A stretch of DNA of 64,000 bases from Ditylenchus dipsaci (GCA_004194705.1 SADC01000057.1:62001-126000), one strand, 5' to 3'. Counted from the first letter of the stretch, positions 32,231 to 51,100 are shown. Notes: a model not told the origin generated them from the letters alone. Translations and numbers: made by a program.

Positions 32231-33024
32231 TTTGCAGCTTGACCAAGGCGAGGGTGGTCCACCGACAGGTGACCCGAGCTAGTGGTCATCATTATGCGAC
32301 TGCGGCGGAGGAAAAACCTTGTTTTGGAAAGTTAGAAATTTTACGTGTCGAGACGAAAGGCAACGTGTCAAAATCTTCGAATCGACGCGTCGGGTCGAAA
32401 GTCGAAATTTTCGGGGGTGGGGGTGTATATCAAAGTAGCTTTTTTGGGGGGTGGTGTTGGTATATCATAGTAGCGTCATAAAAGGTTTAAAGGACCATGG
32501 TTTTTTGCGCTCAGCGGTTGTCCTCCGCCAATTAAATTTCTTTCTTAATCATTGAGCTTCTGTTGGGATTTTTCTACGTGGTTTCTAACATAATTATACC
32601 TAAAATTAAATTCTACGCCTTGTTTTGTTAGAAACCAAGTTTAAAAATCCGAACAGAAGTGCAATGGTTGGGAAAAAACTTTGGATTGGCGGGGGACAAC
32701 CGCTGCGCGCAAAAATCATGGTCCAATAAACAAAGAAAATTTTAGCTAAGACGAGTCGTCTTTACCCTTCGTCTTCCGTCCACCTCCTCGTACTTGTAAT
32801 TTTTTGGGCCTCTTACTTCGTCCTCGTACCTCGTTTTTGGAGCTGCTCGTACTTCTCCCTCTTCCTCGTAGTACGAGGACGAAGATGAGGACGAAAACGA
32901 GGACGAGCTCCCAAAACTGTTCTTAATGTTTTTTATAGATCTGTAGTTTCACTGAACCTGCTTATTTATAGGTCCATAAGGACATTTCACGCTAGTGTTT
33001 GTCCTACCATCTGCCAATTTTCAG
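32231..33024. other. repeat-rich upstream flank of RNF113
   Basis: Holds the CGACGCGTCGGGTCGAAAGTCG patch (32340-32412), a hairpin MITE (32490-32725) and a CCTCGTAC/CGAGGACGA-rich partly self-complementary tract (32755-32910). The 5' exons of the RNF113 gene were not found here. Confidence 0.5.
32490..32725. mobile_element. hairpin MITE, GGTTGTCCYCCGCCAATT family
   Basis: Ends GGACCATG..GCG..CGGTTGTCC and the inverse; the centre (TTTCTAACA..TTAGAAAC) also folds. Relatives at 47243-47492 and 49189-49430 have ends TTAAAGGGCCATTGCC. Confidence 0.85.
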
Positions 33025-33926
<902 letters not shown>

Positions 33927-33967
33927 ATTAAATACCCTGTATTGTGCTCCAAACATTTGATCTTCAG

Positions 33968-34116
33968 ATAACTTGGAAGATGAAGACGAACATGAAGATC
34001 TCCCAGATAATGATGAAGAAGATGAGATAGATTTTGCGAGTCTAAAGCGTCGACAGAAAAATCGTGCTTCAAATCGCAAGCGCTCGGTCGAGAGCTCTGA
34101 TCCAGAAACACCCTGA
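33968..34116 (+). pseudogene. duplicated terminal exon (copy of 28025-28173)
   Basis: Same acidic/basic C-terminal exon (NLEDEDEHEDLP, KRRQKNRASNRKRS, stop) with its acceptor TTGATCTTCAG, now behind the RNF113 stop codon. Joining it to RNF113 would need phase 1, but the preceding exon offers phase 0 at its GT, so it is probably not used in frame. Confidence 0.75.
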
Positions 34117-34240
34117 TTTAGACGTACAGTTATTATAAACTCGATTAATTGCGCTTGTTCGCCCCGTTTTGGAATAAATTCGCTAGTTGTGCTTAGACAT
34201 CTTCTTTTTTAACATTCCGAATTTTTTACTTCTATGATAT

Positions 34241-34521
34241 CATGGCTAGGCTCTCTCCTGTTATATCCAAAACTGTTACATCTAAAAATGGTTCTAGTTT
34301 TATCAGGTTCTCGCCAAAAGTTCCAGCAAGGTTTTAGCCTTTTAAGTTCAATTTATTTATGATACAATACTTCAGGCTTTCCCTCTAATACTATATGGAA
34401 AATAAAAAAATTTAAAATGAAAAGCTAGAACCGTGCTAGAACTTTTGGCGAGAACCGGATAAAACTAGAACCATTTTTAGATGTAACAGTTTTGGATATA
34501 ACAGGAGAGAGCCCATGGCTA
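34241..34521. mobile_element. 265-bp hAT MITE with 8-bp duplication CATGGCTA
   Basis: CATGGCTA at 34241-34248 and 34514-34521. Ends GGCTCTCTCCTGTTATATCC and its inverse, terminal repeats over 75 bp. The paralogous site at about 28300 (CATGGCAATAAG) is empty. Confidence 0.95.
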
Positions 34522-34700
34522 TAAGTTAGCGCATTCTCTAAGAGACTATTAAGTGTTCCCATAAAAATGAAGTTTTCCAAATGTGTGATAAGATATAAGC
34601 TTAACACTCTAGTAGACAAATAACGGCTTACAAACTTGGAGATGTTTGGGCCAAGTATCGCATCGAAAAAAATCTGCAGTTAAAAGTGGGTAAATGGAAA

Positions 34701-35401
34701 CATTAGAGCTGTTGTCAGGCGGCGTTGTCAGAAAATTGTCACAGTTAACCGGCTATGAACCATTGTCGGAATGATGGAACCTGTGTCCTTGCTAAAACTG
34801 ATTGAACCAATTGGAAAAATAGCAATAAGAGATGGAATCATCCATCCATCATGCATTTGTTTTTTTCAATGCTTCAACTCTGAAATATTTTTTTGCTACT
34901 ATTTTTCTGTGATTAATTTGGTTCATCCATTGCACATCAATTATTTCATCTCTTCTAGAGCTATTGTCCCAAAGCAGTCCGCTTAGTCAAAACTTTTCCA
35001 ATGCCATCGTTTTACAGTGTTCACAAGCTTCCAATTCATTTTAAGGGGGTCAGTTCATTTATCATCATCGGTAGCAGTGCCCTGGTTAGCAGGCCAAGAC
35101 ACACACGCTCCAAGGCTGTCCACTCCAATAATTATCTACTCCATTCCATCTAGTAAAAGGGGAGAGTGGGTATCCAATGCCTTTTCCTCTTAGATTAGGG
35201 TGTGTCTATACCAAACACATACTCTGAGCACATCTGCTCTCTGTGTGTGTCTGGTTTGGCCGTCCAATGTTTGTCCCCCTTCGCCCTACAATTTATTTCT
35301 ATATTTATTTTGGAAAGAGACAGATTCCCCATTTCCACTTCCGTCTTGGCTGCTTTATTGATTGAGCGAGTTGTTTTTACAAGAGAATTTCTGGCGCTAT
35401 T
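34701..35401. other. no recognised gene
   Basis: Mixed-composition DNA; a stretch at 35050-35190 (CCTGGTTAGCAGGCCAAG..) is less AT-rich but no ORF chain, repeat partner or RNA gene was recognised. Confidence 0.4.
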
Positions 35402-35564
35402 CGGTTTTAATCCCCCCCCCCCAATAATTTTTAGGCTTAGCCTTTAGGCTTCGGGGCCTAGGCATTAGGCTCAGGGACAACCCATGCTAATTTCAGCATC
35501 TTTCAAAAAAAGTATGGTTTTGGGACACCTAAAAAATTATGGGGGGGGGGGTTGTTAAAACCGA
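35402..35564. repeat. hairpin with C/G-run ends
   Basis: CGGTTTTAATCCCCCCC on the left and its inverse (GGGGGTTGTTAAAACCG) on the right, folding around TTAGGCTTAGCC/GGCTCAGGGAC. A C-run hairpin of similar kind is at 48676-48999. Confidence 0.7.
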
Positions 35565-35671
35565 GTAGCTTTTTTTGGGAGGGGGGGGTGGCGTGTTGGT
35601 TAAAAACGAGTAGCGTCGAATTTCTTGGGTACTCCACAGGTGTACGGAATGAAATATTTGATCCATTCAAC

Positions 35672-36352
35672 TCCTAGGGGTAAAATATCGATTACCGACG
35701 GTCAATGAATTTTTTTTTGAAATTTTTGATCAAAATCGTCAATTTTCAGGGCAAAAGTTTCTGGAAAGTCGACCCCAATTTCAAAATCTCATCCTGAATA
35801 CGAATCCTTTGAGATCAGATCAAAATAATTTTTATGGGCTGATACATAGCTATTTTGAGTAGATAGACCAGGAATTTAGCACCATTTACCTTTTTTAGTA
35901 GATATCTCAGTCTATAAAAAATATTTCGATCTGATCTCAACGTACCGTAAATCTTCTAATTAAAGCCCATGGGCTTATATTAGAAGATTTCCGGAAATTT
36001 TTTATTTGTGGCATTGTGTTTTTAGCCATGAAAAAACCAACATTCTCGGGCTTACGACCACTCAAAATATAGCCCTGTTCCTTAGCTACATTTTGAGTGG
36101 CTGTATGTCTGAAAAAGATTGATTTTTCATAGCTTAAAACACAATGCCACAAGTGACTTCGGGGGGTCACGTCTTCTAATATAAGCCCATGGGCTTTAAT
36201 TAGAAGATTTACGGTATTCGGGTTCAGGATGAGATTTTGGTATAGGGTCGACTTTCCAGAAACTTTTACCCTAAAACTTGACGATTTTGATCAAAAATTT
36301 CAAAAAAAAAATCATTGACCGTCGGTAATCGATAGCCGTCCCTCCTAGGGGC
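35672..36352. repeat. long inverted repeat with nested MITE
   Basis: Outer arms CTCCTAGGGG..TCGATTACCGACGGTCAATG (left) and CATTGACCGTCGGTAATCG..CTCCTAGGGG (right), each about 250 bp. Exactly between the arms is a TACCGTATTT-family element at 35943-36216. Confidence 0.85.
35943..36216. mobile_element. TACCGTATTT-family MITE, word AAGCCCAT, palindromic at both ends
   Basis: Ends TACCGTAAATCTTCTAATT and the inverse. The word palindrome AAGCCCATGGGCTT occurs at both ends (35962 and 36184). The centre has CTCAAAATATAGCC/TACATTTTGAGTGG arms. Confidence 0.85.
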
Positions 36353-36396
36353 TAAATGGTATGGTCAAAAACAATTCATGGTGGTGTTTTTTTACA

Positions 36397-36836
36397 TACA
36401 GGGTGTCCCGAAATTACGCGCACATCGGAAAAAAATCGTGTAGATAGCATTTTGCTCGGTCGATTTCCATTCTCGGATCCTTACCCGTGGAAATCTCCAG
36501 AATATTTGGATTTTGAAAATGAAGAACACATGCCACACCCAGAAATAGACACCATCGCTTGAAGATACCTAAAAATGAGAAACAAGAGAAAAGCAAGAGA
36601 CGGCGAGCACAAAAAACAACTTATCTAATGAAAAGTCATCCTTGATTTATCCTTTCCATGCGACAAAATTCTGCAACTTATCGAACGAAAACGTCAGTAC
36701 CCTTCCAAGCAAAGCATCAGCGGCTTTTCAGGTGAATGCTGGATCTCAAAATGATATCGAAATTGATGAGCCTAGCGGATTTGAACAGTTTAAAGACAAA
36801 TTAAAAAATGTGCGTGTAATTTCGGCACACCCTGTA
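36397..36836. mobile_element. Tc1/mariner-like element, ends CAGGGTGTCCCGAAATTACG
   Basis: TA plus CAGGGTGTCCCGAAATTACG at 36397-36418; inverse form with one change at 36812-36836, again with TA. Inside are plus-strand open stretches (RFPFSDPYPWKSPEYLDFEN at 36460-36520; NDIEIDEPSGFEQFKDKLKN at 36753-36812) that look protein-like but belong to no family I know. Confidence 0.75.
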
Positions 36837-37188
36837 TATATTGTGTTTTAGTGATGTATTTCAGCCAGGCGACTGGGTCTAGGGTATCGTATTTTATCTA
36901 ATTATGACCGAGTTTAATTTTCTCCACCTTAATTTCAAGTGGTCTTGGGATTCTGTTTTTTTTCTGCGGTTTTTGCTTTGTAAAAAGTAAAATATATTAA
37001 ATTAAACTTAATTTATTTAAAATATAACAGCTCAATAATTACAGTGACAAGAAAATTTTCTCACCAGCTGAAATTTTTAAAAAGTAGACTCTTTTAATTA
37101 TTTCCAATAGGGCATAATTAGAGTGAAAATATTCTCGTTTGCCGGGATATGACGATAAGTTTGAGTACTGACAGTTTGAAACAACGAC
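36837..37188. other. no recognised gene
   Basis: AT-rich spacer; nothing identified. Confidence 0.4.
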
Positions 37189-37454
37189 TACCGTATTTTC
37201 TCTATTAATCCCCCACTCTCTAATAAACCCCCACTCTCTAATAATCCACCTCCATATGGACCTTATATTTCAGCCTAAAGCAGACATTTTGCAAATCTGT
37301 TTTTTGCGTTTTCTTGATAAGCACGAGCACTCCTGATTCCACTTTTCAGATTTTGGTTGAGTACCCAAAAATCTCGAAATAGACCTCAAACTTTTCTGAT
37401 TTTTTAGGGGTTGAAAAATAATCCCCCATGGGGTTCAATAGAGAAAATACGCTA
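37189..37454. mobile_element. TACCGTATTT-family MITE, word AATCCCCC
   Basis: TACCGTATTTTCTCTATT, then CTCTAATAA.CCCCCA tandem units; shared core at 37290-37395; right end AATCCCCCATGGGGTTC..GAGAAAATACGC. Confidence 0.85.
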
Positions 37455-37487
37455 TCTAACCTTTATTCATATTTGAGCATCCGGGAA

Positions 37488-37727
37488 TACCGTATTTCCT
37501 CTAATAAGCGCCCCGGGGCGCTTATTTTTCGAACCTCCGAAAATCGGAAAATTTGGAATTCGATTTCGAGATTTTTGGGTGCTCAACCAAAATATAAAAA
37601 GTGGAATCGGTAGAGCTCGTGGGAGTTAAGAAAACGTATCGAACAGCTTTGCAAAATATTGCTTCTTCACTGAGATCCAGACCCTAAAAGTCGAGGGGGG
37701 GGGGTGCTTATTAGAGGAAATACGGTA
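37488..37727. mobile_element. TACCGTATTT-family MITE, word AAGCGCCCC, reversed
   Basis: The palindromic end is on the left (AATAAGCGCCCCGGGGCGCTTATT); the shared core runs in reverse (37560-37670); ends TTAGAGGAAATACGGTA. Confidence 0.9.
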
Positions 37728-37810
37728 TTTTGAAATTATGATGCCTTTTTCAGTTTTGTGAAAATATTTTGTATGAAGGGTTGTCTAACAACAAAAATCT
37801 ATTGGTAAAT

Positions 37811-37971
37811 TACCGTATAACCTCTTTTAATCCCCCAGGGGGATTATTTTTCAACCCCTGAAAAATTTCGAAATTGTAAAACAAAAATGCCCTTAACTCT
37901 GAAATCCTAGTCAAAAAAATGAGGGGTGGGGGATTATTAGAGGGTGGGGGATTAATAGAGGTTATACGGTA
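37811..37971. mobile_element. TACCGTATTT-family MITE, word AATCCCCC, short core
   Basis: TACCGTATAACCTCTTTTAAT and inverse; palindrome AATCCCCCAGGGGGATT on the left; GGGGGATTATTAGAGGGTGG tandem on the right. Confidence 0.9.
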
Positions 37972-38193
37972 GGTGCTTTATATCAAACATATTTTTTGTT
38001 GTAAAAACTACCATAAACTGTCCATTTATCCAATTGCAAAATATTTGAAATCGGTAAACATATTCTCTGTCCAACTCCCATCTGCACGTTGCATATTATG
38101 TTGTTACATTTTTGGCTTTACAGGCAAATGTCGGCTGGAAAGTGATGCTTAGGGCTTAATTTTGTAACGCTTTTACCTGGTTTTGCTTGAGTC

Positions 38194-43669
<5,476 letters not shown>

Positions 43670-43769
43670 TCACTATTTGCGGGTCAGCTGCACCTAAGAA
43701 CCGACCAAGTCAAGATTTTTGCGTATGAAACTTCAAGAGCGCAGATCTCGTCAATTTCTACTATCGAAT

Positions 43770-44500
43770 ACAGTCTAACTGGTCTCTCTCTCCCATATTG
43801 TCCTGTTGTAGGTTATTGCATTCTTTTTAATAATCATAAGCTATAAAATTTCGCTTTTAAAATATAGAATTTTATATAAAATTCAATAGCAGAACCTTTT
43901 GATGCAAAGAAGCAGAATAAAAAACAAACGTATAACAAACGACCGTAGAAACCCTCCTTGCCCTTGATAAATTTCTTATTTTTCGGCTTGTAACCATCAC
44001 TTGTACAATCAGGCATTCCAGTGTTAAAAATAGGTATATATCGAAAAATCATTTTTTGTGATTTCACAAGACATTTTTTTAATTTACTAGTCTCTCAGTC
44101 AAAAGTATTTTGTTATTGGTGTACAGTCAAATATGAATTTAAAGAGCAATGTTTTTTGAAGATAAACAAAATAAAGATAAAATATGGCTGGACTTGGCCG
44201 GAGATTGAACTGGAGAGATGGCTTGTTTATTTATTGACCACTCTAAACATCAAGATTTTAAAAAATCAACAATTGTCATAGTAACTTGTTTTTCAGGATA
44301 TTTTTGTAGATATATACGTAAAATGTGCTTTAACTGGTCTCTCTCGCTCATATTGTCCTGTCGTAGGTTATTGCATTATTTTTAATAACCATAAACTATA
44401 AACTTTTCCTTTTAAAATATAGAATTTTGCATAAAATTCAATAGTAAAATTAGTAAAACCTTTTGATGCAAAGAAGCAGGATAAAAAACAAGTGTATAAC
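43770..44500 (-). repeat. duplicated copy of the RRP1 3' end
   Basis: Minus-strand 44010-43935 reads SDGYKPKNKKFIKGKEGFYG, a diverged copy of the RRP1 terminal coding segment (SGGYKPRKKKSIKG-stop) with the stop lost. The flanks 43776-43930 (TGGTCTCTCTC, CATATTGTCCTG, AATATAGAATTTT) recur at 44333-44500. So the RRP1 3' end and its downstream flank exist twice in tandem. Confidence 0.75.
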
Positions 44501-44851
44501 GTGTAACGATAAAAATATTAATTTAGAAAAAGTTTTTCTATAGAACTCGATACATAGACACGGTTTTTCATTATAGAATTTTCAAAAGTCGAAGCATAGG
44601 CAATTTTCACCAAATTCACTCAAAATGCCCCTCAGGCATTTGCCAAAACATAACAATTTTCAAATTTTCTTAACTAACTAAGATTTTCAAGTCACGACAC
44701 CAAATAAACAACCTAACCCCCATATCGATCCGACTAAAATCAACTCTGCTAATTAATACATGTACAAATGGCAAACCAATTAACCCTTTTTATTTCTCTG
44801 CCAACCATTCAACAACAACAAAACGTATAACAAAATACCATAGAGACCCTC

Positions 44852-46776
44852 CTAGCCCTTGATAGATTTCTTCTTTCTCGGCTTGTAACCACCACTTTTA
44901 TTTGTTTCTGTTACAGCATACGGGTCACATCCTCGGGCTGCAATCTCAAATCTGAAAGTCAAAACAGGTGTGAAGTTAAAAATTAAATTCGCTTGACTCA
45001 CTTCTTGGACAGACCATAAATCCTCTTCCGACGCCTTGAAACCACATGCATCTGGGAACCAGCCTTGAGCAGTACCTCAGCGATTCTTCCGTAATCAAAT
45101 TTCAGCCCTTCTTCCACCCCCTCTTTCCCAGCTGATTCGCCGTCTTCCTCAGATTCAGCCAGTCGATCAGAGAAGTCATGCAAAATGGTGTCGAATATTT
45201 CTGTGCACACTGAACGAAAAAGTGAGTCCCTGAAAATCGACGCAGTTGGATAGGAGTCATCAAAAACTTCCTATGGAGGGGGCATCAATTAATTGCAATT
45301 TTTTAATTTTTCAGGGTTGAATTGTTCAAAACTAAACCTGATCCACAGAATTACTTATTAAACTATTGACATAGGTTACCAAAATCACCATAAAATTTAA
45401 AAAATACAGTCAAAAATCAGTGCCTATTTATCTGTTTCCTATTAGTTCCATCTCTATCTCTTTCCTAAACGTTCCCTATGACCTATTGTCTATTTGTACC
45501 GACCAATAATTTCATCAGGCTTGAAACTTTTAAAAAATATATAGATGACTAGAAAGAGTGAGAAAGAGTAAGTAAAGCCCAAAAACCAAAAATACACTTA
45601 CGAAACATCGTCCTGTAGAATATCCACGTATGGAGTCAGAAACACCATAACCATTTGTTCGTCCAGCCCACCTGAAAGAATGGAACAATAAGCACAAAAA
45701 GAAAAAATCGACTCTGAAAACACCAACCACAGTTGTCGAGCTCATCAAGGTATATAGAGGCGCAATGAAACCTGAATAAGTCCATTATGGAAATAATGTA
45801 ATAGGTAAAATTTACTTAAGTGAATCACTTATAGTAGAGCTTGATGATATAGTAGTAATGCGCAAGAAGTCGATGTAGTCTTTGACTATCACACCATCCC
45901 AACTGTAGACATCCTTGAGCCGAACCAGCATATTGCGAAAAAGTCGACGAATAAGCTGAACAAGAGGTAGGTGAATTTTCAAGCTTTAGAATTAGAAAAA
46001 AGGAATATGGCTCAAACACTCCAAAACGCTCGACCATTTAAAAAACCGTATTTTTTCTTAGCAGGTTTTCCAATTGCTAAATAGCTGGCGCTGAGCCCTA
46101 TGGCTAGCCAGTTCGCCTAATTTGAAATAACTAGTCATTTAGCCAACCATACAAAACACTATGAGCAAGCAAAAAATTAGAAAGGATTGGAACGTTGCTA
46201 AAAAATGCGGTCATAAGCTTTTCGTTAAATCGCCTCAACCACTTAACGTAAAAGAACACACCATCAAGAATTTGTCCATTCGCCAGCGATCGATCAGCGG
46301 CCATTCTTTGGAGAGAGCGATGAGTAAGGCACGGACAAAGTCAAGCACCTGGTCCTCAGACTTGAAAAGATTAATCAGATTGCTGATACTGTCGGCTAAT
46401 TCCTCTTGCAGCAAAGGCTTATCCTGCATCCACATTGTATAGTGTATACCTGGAAATCGATAGAATATTTTTTAAAAATAAAATCTAAATTTCTCAATGA
46501 TCCAAACCCTTGCACAGCCTGGCTAAGGATTCATCTGTGAAAGCTGAAAAACCAGACGGAAAAAAACGCTTTACTCATATAGTTGGTACTTTACTTTTAT
46601 TCTTTGATTCGGTCACAATAAAATCCTGCAAGAGCTTAAGGGCCCGCTTTCTTATCACCGGCTCACCGGAAGCCAACCTGCATAAAATTAGCATAAAAAA
46701 CGCGAACAAATAAAAAGCCAAAAAACTCAAACCTCTGAGCAAACACAATTTCCACACTTTCCATATCAGCGTCCAT
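44852..46776 (-). CDS. RRP1: RRP1/NOP52 ribosomal RNA processing protein, complete, 9 exons
   Basis: Exons (minus) 46776-46733, 46677-46595, 46543-46508, 46449-46262, 45955-45816, 45771-45728, 45671-45602, 45229-45002 and 44951-44852 total 933 nt, 310 aa plus TAG. Start MDADMESVEIVFAQRLASGE matches the family's EIQLAQRLAGNE start. Also seen: TMWMQDKPLLQEELADSI, WPLIDRWRMDKFLM, FHCASIYLDEL, LKFDYGRIAEVLL and a basic tail SRRRKRIYGLSKK..KPRKKK. These are the NOP52 hallmarks (YCMWMQDKPLLQEEL, IDRLRLDKYYML, YLDEL). It works in the nucleolus in late pre-60S processing. About 310 aa is shorter than vertebrate RRP1 (around 460), lacking the long C-terminal extension. It converges on the Src gene, 1.2 kb between stops. 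Confidence 0.93.
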
Positions 46777-48119
46777 TTTTGCGATAGAATAATCTAAAAG
46801 TAGCCTATAAATTTATGACAGTGCATATTTTATAACGGTTTTTTGATAGGGCTTGAATTGACCGGTGGGCAATGACAAAGTTGGATAAATCTTATATCTG
46901 CCTTGTTTTTGCTAAAAAGTGCCTTGTTTAGTCAAAAACGCAAGTAGCTAGACATTTTTTTCGAAGTGGTTACATAAGTTTATTCCAAATATTGATCTTA
47001 AATTGCGTCAAGTCATTCGTAATTCAAACACGCATAATTATACAAGCACCACTTAGGTGGTTCAAACATTCCGGTTTATCACCTGGTTGATATAATATTA
47101 TAATACAGTTGAGTTTCGGAATATTTTTAGCGTAACTCTGGAATCCATGGTATGGTTAATCATCAATGGAATTTATTGTATCTCTAATTTCGTGGTAGTG
47201 CATCCCTAAAGCCGTTCCCGAAGAGGCGCGCTAACTAACTACTTAAAGGGCCATTGCCGTCTCCGACAACGGTTGTCCCCCGCCAATTCAAATTTTTTCC
47301 TGATCGTTGAACCTTGTACGGATTATGTAGGGATTTTTCAACTTGGTTTCTAAGAAAACTATACCTAAAATTAAATTCTAGGTCTTGTTTTGTTAGAAAC
47401 CGAGCTGAAAAATCCATACAGAAGTTCAATGATTGGGCAAAAAATTTGAATTGGCGGGAGACAATTCAAAACAGGTGGCAATGGCCCTTTAACTTTACAG
47501 GATCTCAATCTTAAAAAATTCAACTTTTCAGGTAGCTAAAAGGGTAGGTAAAAGCTTTATGCCATTGGTCCTTATTTCACACCAACCAGACAATTAACAC
47601 TCTGAAAAGATAATTTTCGCGCGGCAGTCATCCGGTGAGAATATTTTTATCAGCTAGAGATATTTGTCTGGTTGCCTTATTCACGACTACTTTTTTCATA
47701 ATTTTCAAGAAATTGCGAGTTTAAAAATAAGGTCCAACCTTTCGCTGATCTCAAATTGACCTTTTCAATGCATTCCAATTAATTTCTTTTGTCCCACTCA
47801 TGGGTTAATCTCACCCTTTTCCTCTCTAGTAAAAGGTGGGAAATGCATATGAGTGACCACCGACTGCACCTGTCTCTTTGGAAAAAGAGTAGGAAGAGAA
47901 TATATAGTTAACAGCAAGCACATGAAGAGACGCTCCCACTGCTTGCCTCTGTAAACACAAATGCCAATGGTTGGATGCCCTTCGGGGCTCTCAAACAAAG
48001 TGAAATTAGAAGTGGGGACATCTCTATTTATTCTAAAATTCGCTTTTTACTTACTTGTTCCTTTATCCATTCTATTGTCTTCTCGTTATTTTCGCTTATT
48101 TATTATCTTTATTTTGCAG
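46777..48119. other. spacer with hairpin MITE; divergent promoter region inferred
   Basis: Lies between the RRP1 start (minus) and the unknown plus-strand gene. It contains the hairpin MITE 47243-47492 and a lone TACAGTTGAGTTTCG end at about 47104. An in-frame ATG for the downstream exon is at 47961 (MPMVGCPSGLSNK), open to the exon at 48120. Confidence 0.45.
47243..47492. mobile_element. hairpin MITE, TTAAAGGGCCATTGCC ends
   Basis: Inverse ends GGCAATGGCCCTTTAA; CGGTTGTCCCCCGCCAATT arm; the centre AACTTGGTTTCTAAGA and CTTGTTTTGTTAGAAACC folds. A sister copy with the same layout is at 49189-49430. Confidence 0.85.
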
Positions 48120-51100
48120 GCGTGTCATTTCATGTTCTCACCTGGAATACACTCAAATAGACTTCCTACAACTGATGACTTGGCTGAAGAGATGATGGCT
48201 GATTTATTGAATGTGGGTTATAAAATACGGGTACATGTCAATTTTCCGCCGACCAATTTTCCGCGGACAATTTTCCGCCGACCAATTTTCCGCCGCCATA
48301 ATTCAATTTCTGTTTTCACGTTTGGCTAGTATATTTAGTAGTGCCAATCTAAAATACATCTAGAATTTCGCTATTTCTTTATCGGATTTAACTTCTTTCT
48401 CGTTCTCAGTTTGCTCACGTTCTTTGTTTCGGTTAGTTGGAGGGCCGAAATTGTCACAATTTTCTTTGTCGGTTTCTCACTCGGACCCTTAGTCCCAACA
48501 CTTATTTTCCTGTATTATTTTTTTTCGCACTACATGGACTTTCATGGACAAACTTCTTATTCCCATGTTCTGAGTTGAAAGCGTACGGCTTTGCAAGAAT
48601 GGCGTTCATCTGAAGCAACAGTAGGATAGGGCAGTAAAAATAACAAGGAAATAGGAGAAAGGGTCATTCACAGAAGAAACGGTACTTTTATAGTTCCCCC
48701 CCCCCCCATACTCGGATTTTTTGAAAAGTGACCCAAAATCACCTCTCGAACTCATTTGTTCTGCACAACAAGGTCTGAGAAGCATTTCTAAACACTTTCT
48801 GAATAAAAAAATTGAAAGTTTGTCAAAAAAAATTGCCTCCCACCCCTCAGGCAAAGATGGTCTTTTTAGGGTTTTTTAGGGTCACTTTTGGGTGATTTAT
48901 CACATTTTTCTTGCTGGAGCTGGGCAAAAATAGTCTCTAAATGCATTTTGATCAAGAGTCTTTTCGTATGGGGGGGAACTATAAAAGTGCCGAAGAAACT
49001 TTAACTTGAAAACAGAAATTGAATTATGGCGGCGGAAAATTTGTCGGCGGAAAATTGGTCGGCGGAAAATTGTCCGCGGAAAATTGAGCGGTACCGTAAA
49101 ATACTGCAGCCCTTTTAAAAAAAGTATGAATGAGATAAAAAAGAGGGCGCTGTTATTTATTCCGAAATTCGCCTTTCACTCGTTATTTTAAAGGGTCATT
49201 GCCGTCTCCGACAACAGTTGTCCCCTGCCAATTTAAAACATTTCCTAATTATTGAACTCCTGTACGGATTTTTCAACTTCATTTCTAACACAACTATACC
49301 TAAAATTTATTTCTAGTCCTTGTTTTGTTAGAAACCAAGCTGAAAAATCAGTGAACAACAGTTCACTGATTAGGCGAAAATTTTCGAATTGGCGGTGGAC
49401 AAACCAGAACGCGTGACCATGGCCCTTCAAGTATGAATGAAATAAAAAAGAGAGCGTTGTTATTTATTCGGGAATGGCGCGCTGTGACTTTTGTAGGTAG
49501 AGTCAATCCTCGATTTAACGAGACTAGAAGTGGGGCCACTTCTAACCCCGATTGAACGACACCCCCGATTTGACGACACCCAAAAATAAGCCAATTTGGT
49601 TGGCATTGACTCAAATTTAGTCAAAGTGAACCCCCATTTTACAACACCCTCGGTTCAACGACACCCTCAGTCGGTCCTCAGGGGTGTCATTAAATCGAGG
49701 GTATACTGTATCGACGTAACTTTTAAGATTGTTTACCAACTCGTTACAAAGACTGACTAGTCATTCCAACTCGTTACAGTGCCAACTCATTAAAGTACTA
49801 ACTCGTTACAAAAAGTTAATTTTTTGTAATTCAAAATATATGGTTTTGATTAATCGTTTGTTATGATTTCGGGGCGGTGGTGAATTAACCTGCGGTAAAT
49901 TCATCCTCGGCAAATTGATACCCAGTATGATTCACGGAAAATTTATCACCCAATTTTTTGGTAACACTATAGAATGCCCCCCCCAGCTAGCGAAAAATTT
50001 ACTTTTCCTGAAGGGGAAAGGACCCGTCCCATTTTGATTCTCGTGCTCTGAATAGGCACGGAAACACTTTGGTTTCCGAAAAATCGAAAAATTTTTTTTT
50101 CGATTTGCCTTGGTCCCCCAAGGTAAAAAATTTAGGAAAATTCAAAAAAAATATTTTTTTGAATTCCCGCCAAAACATTTTTTAAGGGATTTAGGGCTGT
50201 ATTGGGAGGGGAAGGGAATAAAAGGGGCACCTTCATGGAAAAATTATGAAAAAGTGAATTCTGGACTACTTCGGATGTCCTGCCATGTTTTTCAACTGGG
50301 CCGTGGCAAAAAGAGACTCTATATACATTTTATGGTCAAGAGTACTTCTCGGAATCATGTCTAAGGTAAGTGAGTGCGCGCATCTCTAACTCTCAAGCCC
50401 CCTGCGCCCCCTTCGGGGCGCAGGGGGCTTGGGGGCTTGGAGTTGAGATGCGCACACCCACATACCTTAGACACAAATCACTCGAAAGTGACTCTGGATG
50501 CATGAAAAAGCATGCATACCAGAGTTTATTTATGCGGTAGGCCCCAGTATTCAAAACTATGTTCAACATCTTCTTGTTAATGGGCTCTGTGTGATTAGTG
50601 GCCCTCTTTTGTCCCTTCCCCTCCCAATACAGCCCTAATTCCCTTTAAAAATGTTTTGGCGGGAATTCAAAAAAATATTTTTTTTGAATTTTCTTAAATT
50701 TTTTACCTTGGGGACCAAGGCAAATCGAAAATTTTTTTTTTCGATTTTCCGGAAACCAAAGTGTTTCCGTGCCTATTCAGAGCACGAGAATCAAAATGGG
50801 ACGGGTCCTTTCCCCTTCAGGAAAAGTAAATTTTTCGCTAGCTGGGGGGGGGGCATTCTATAGTATAGCCATTTTTTTAAATACAGGTTCAAATCCTGGT
50901 AGTGGCAATTTATTGATTTTTCCCTAAAATAGTTTTAAAAGACCAGGAATTTAACGGATCCGCCTCAGGGTGATGGGCTAACCACCTGATGCCTTTTCCA
51001 AGCAGGTATCTACTTCCAGGTAGATAATTATCGATTTTAGATAATACCTTGGGGTTATGGATATATACCTCCCCACATATCTCCCCAGATAGTCCATTTT

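Noticed and set aside
31773..32246. 157-codon minus-strand ORF
   Set aside because: Translation of a GTGAGTAGG minisatellite; overlapping frames are equally open.
45530..45748. 72-codon hydrophobic minus-strand ORF
   Set aside because: It overlaps real RRP1 exons 6 and 7 in the wrong frame; spliced exons explain the coding signal.
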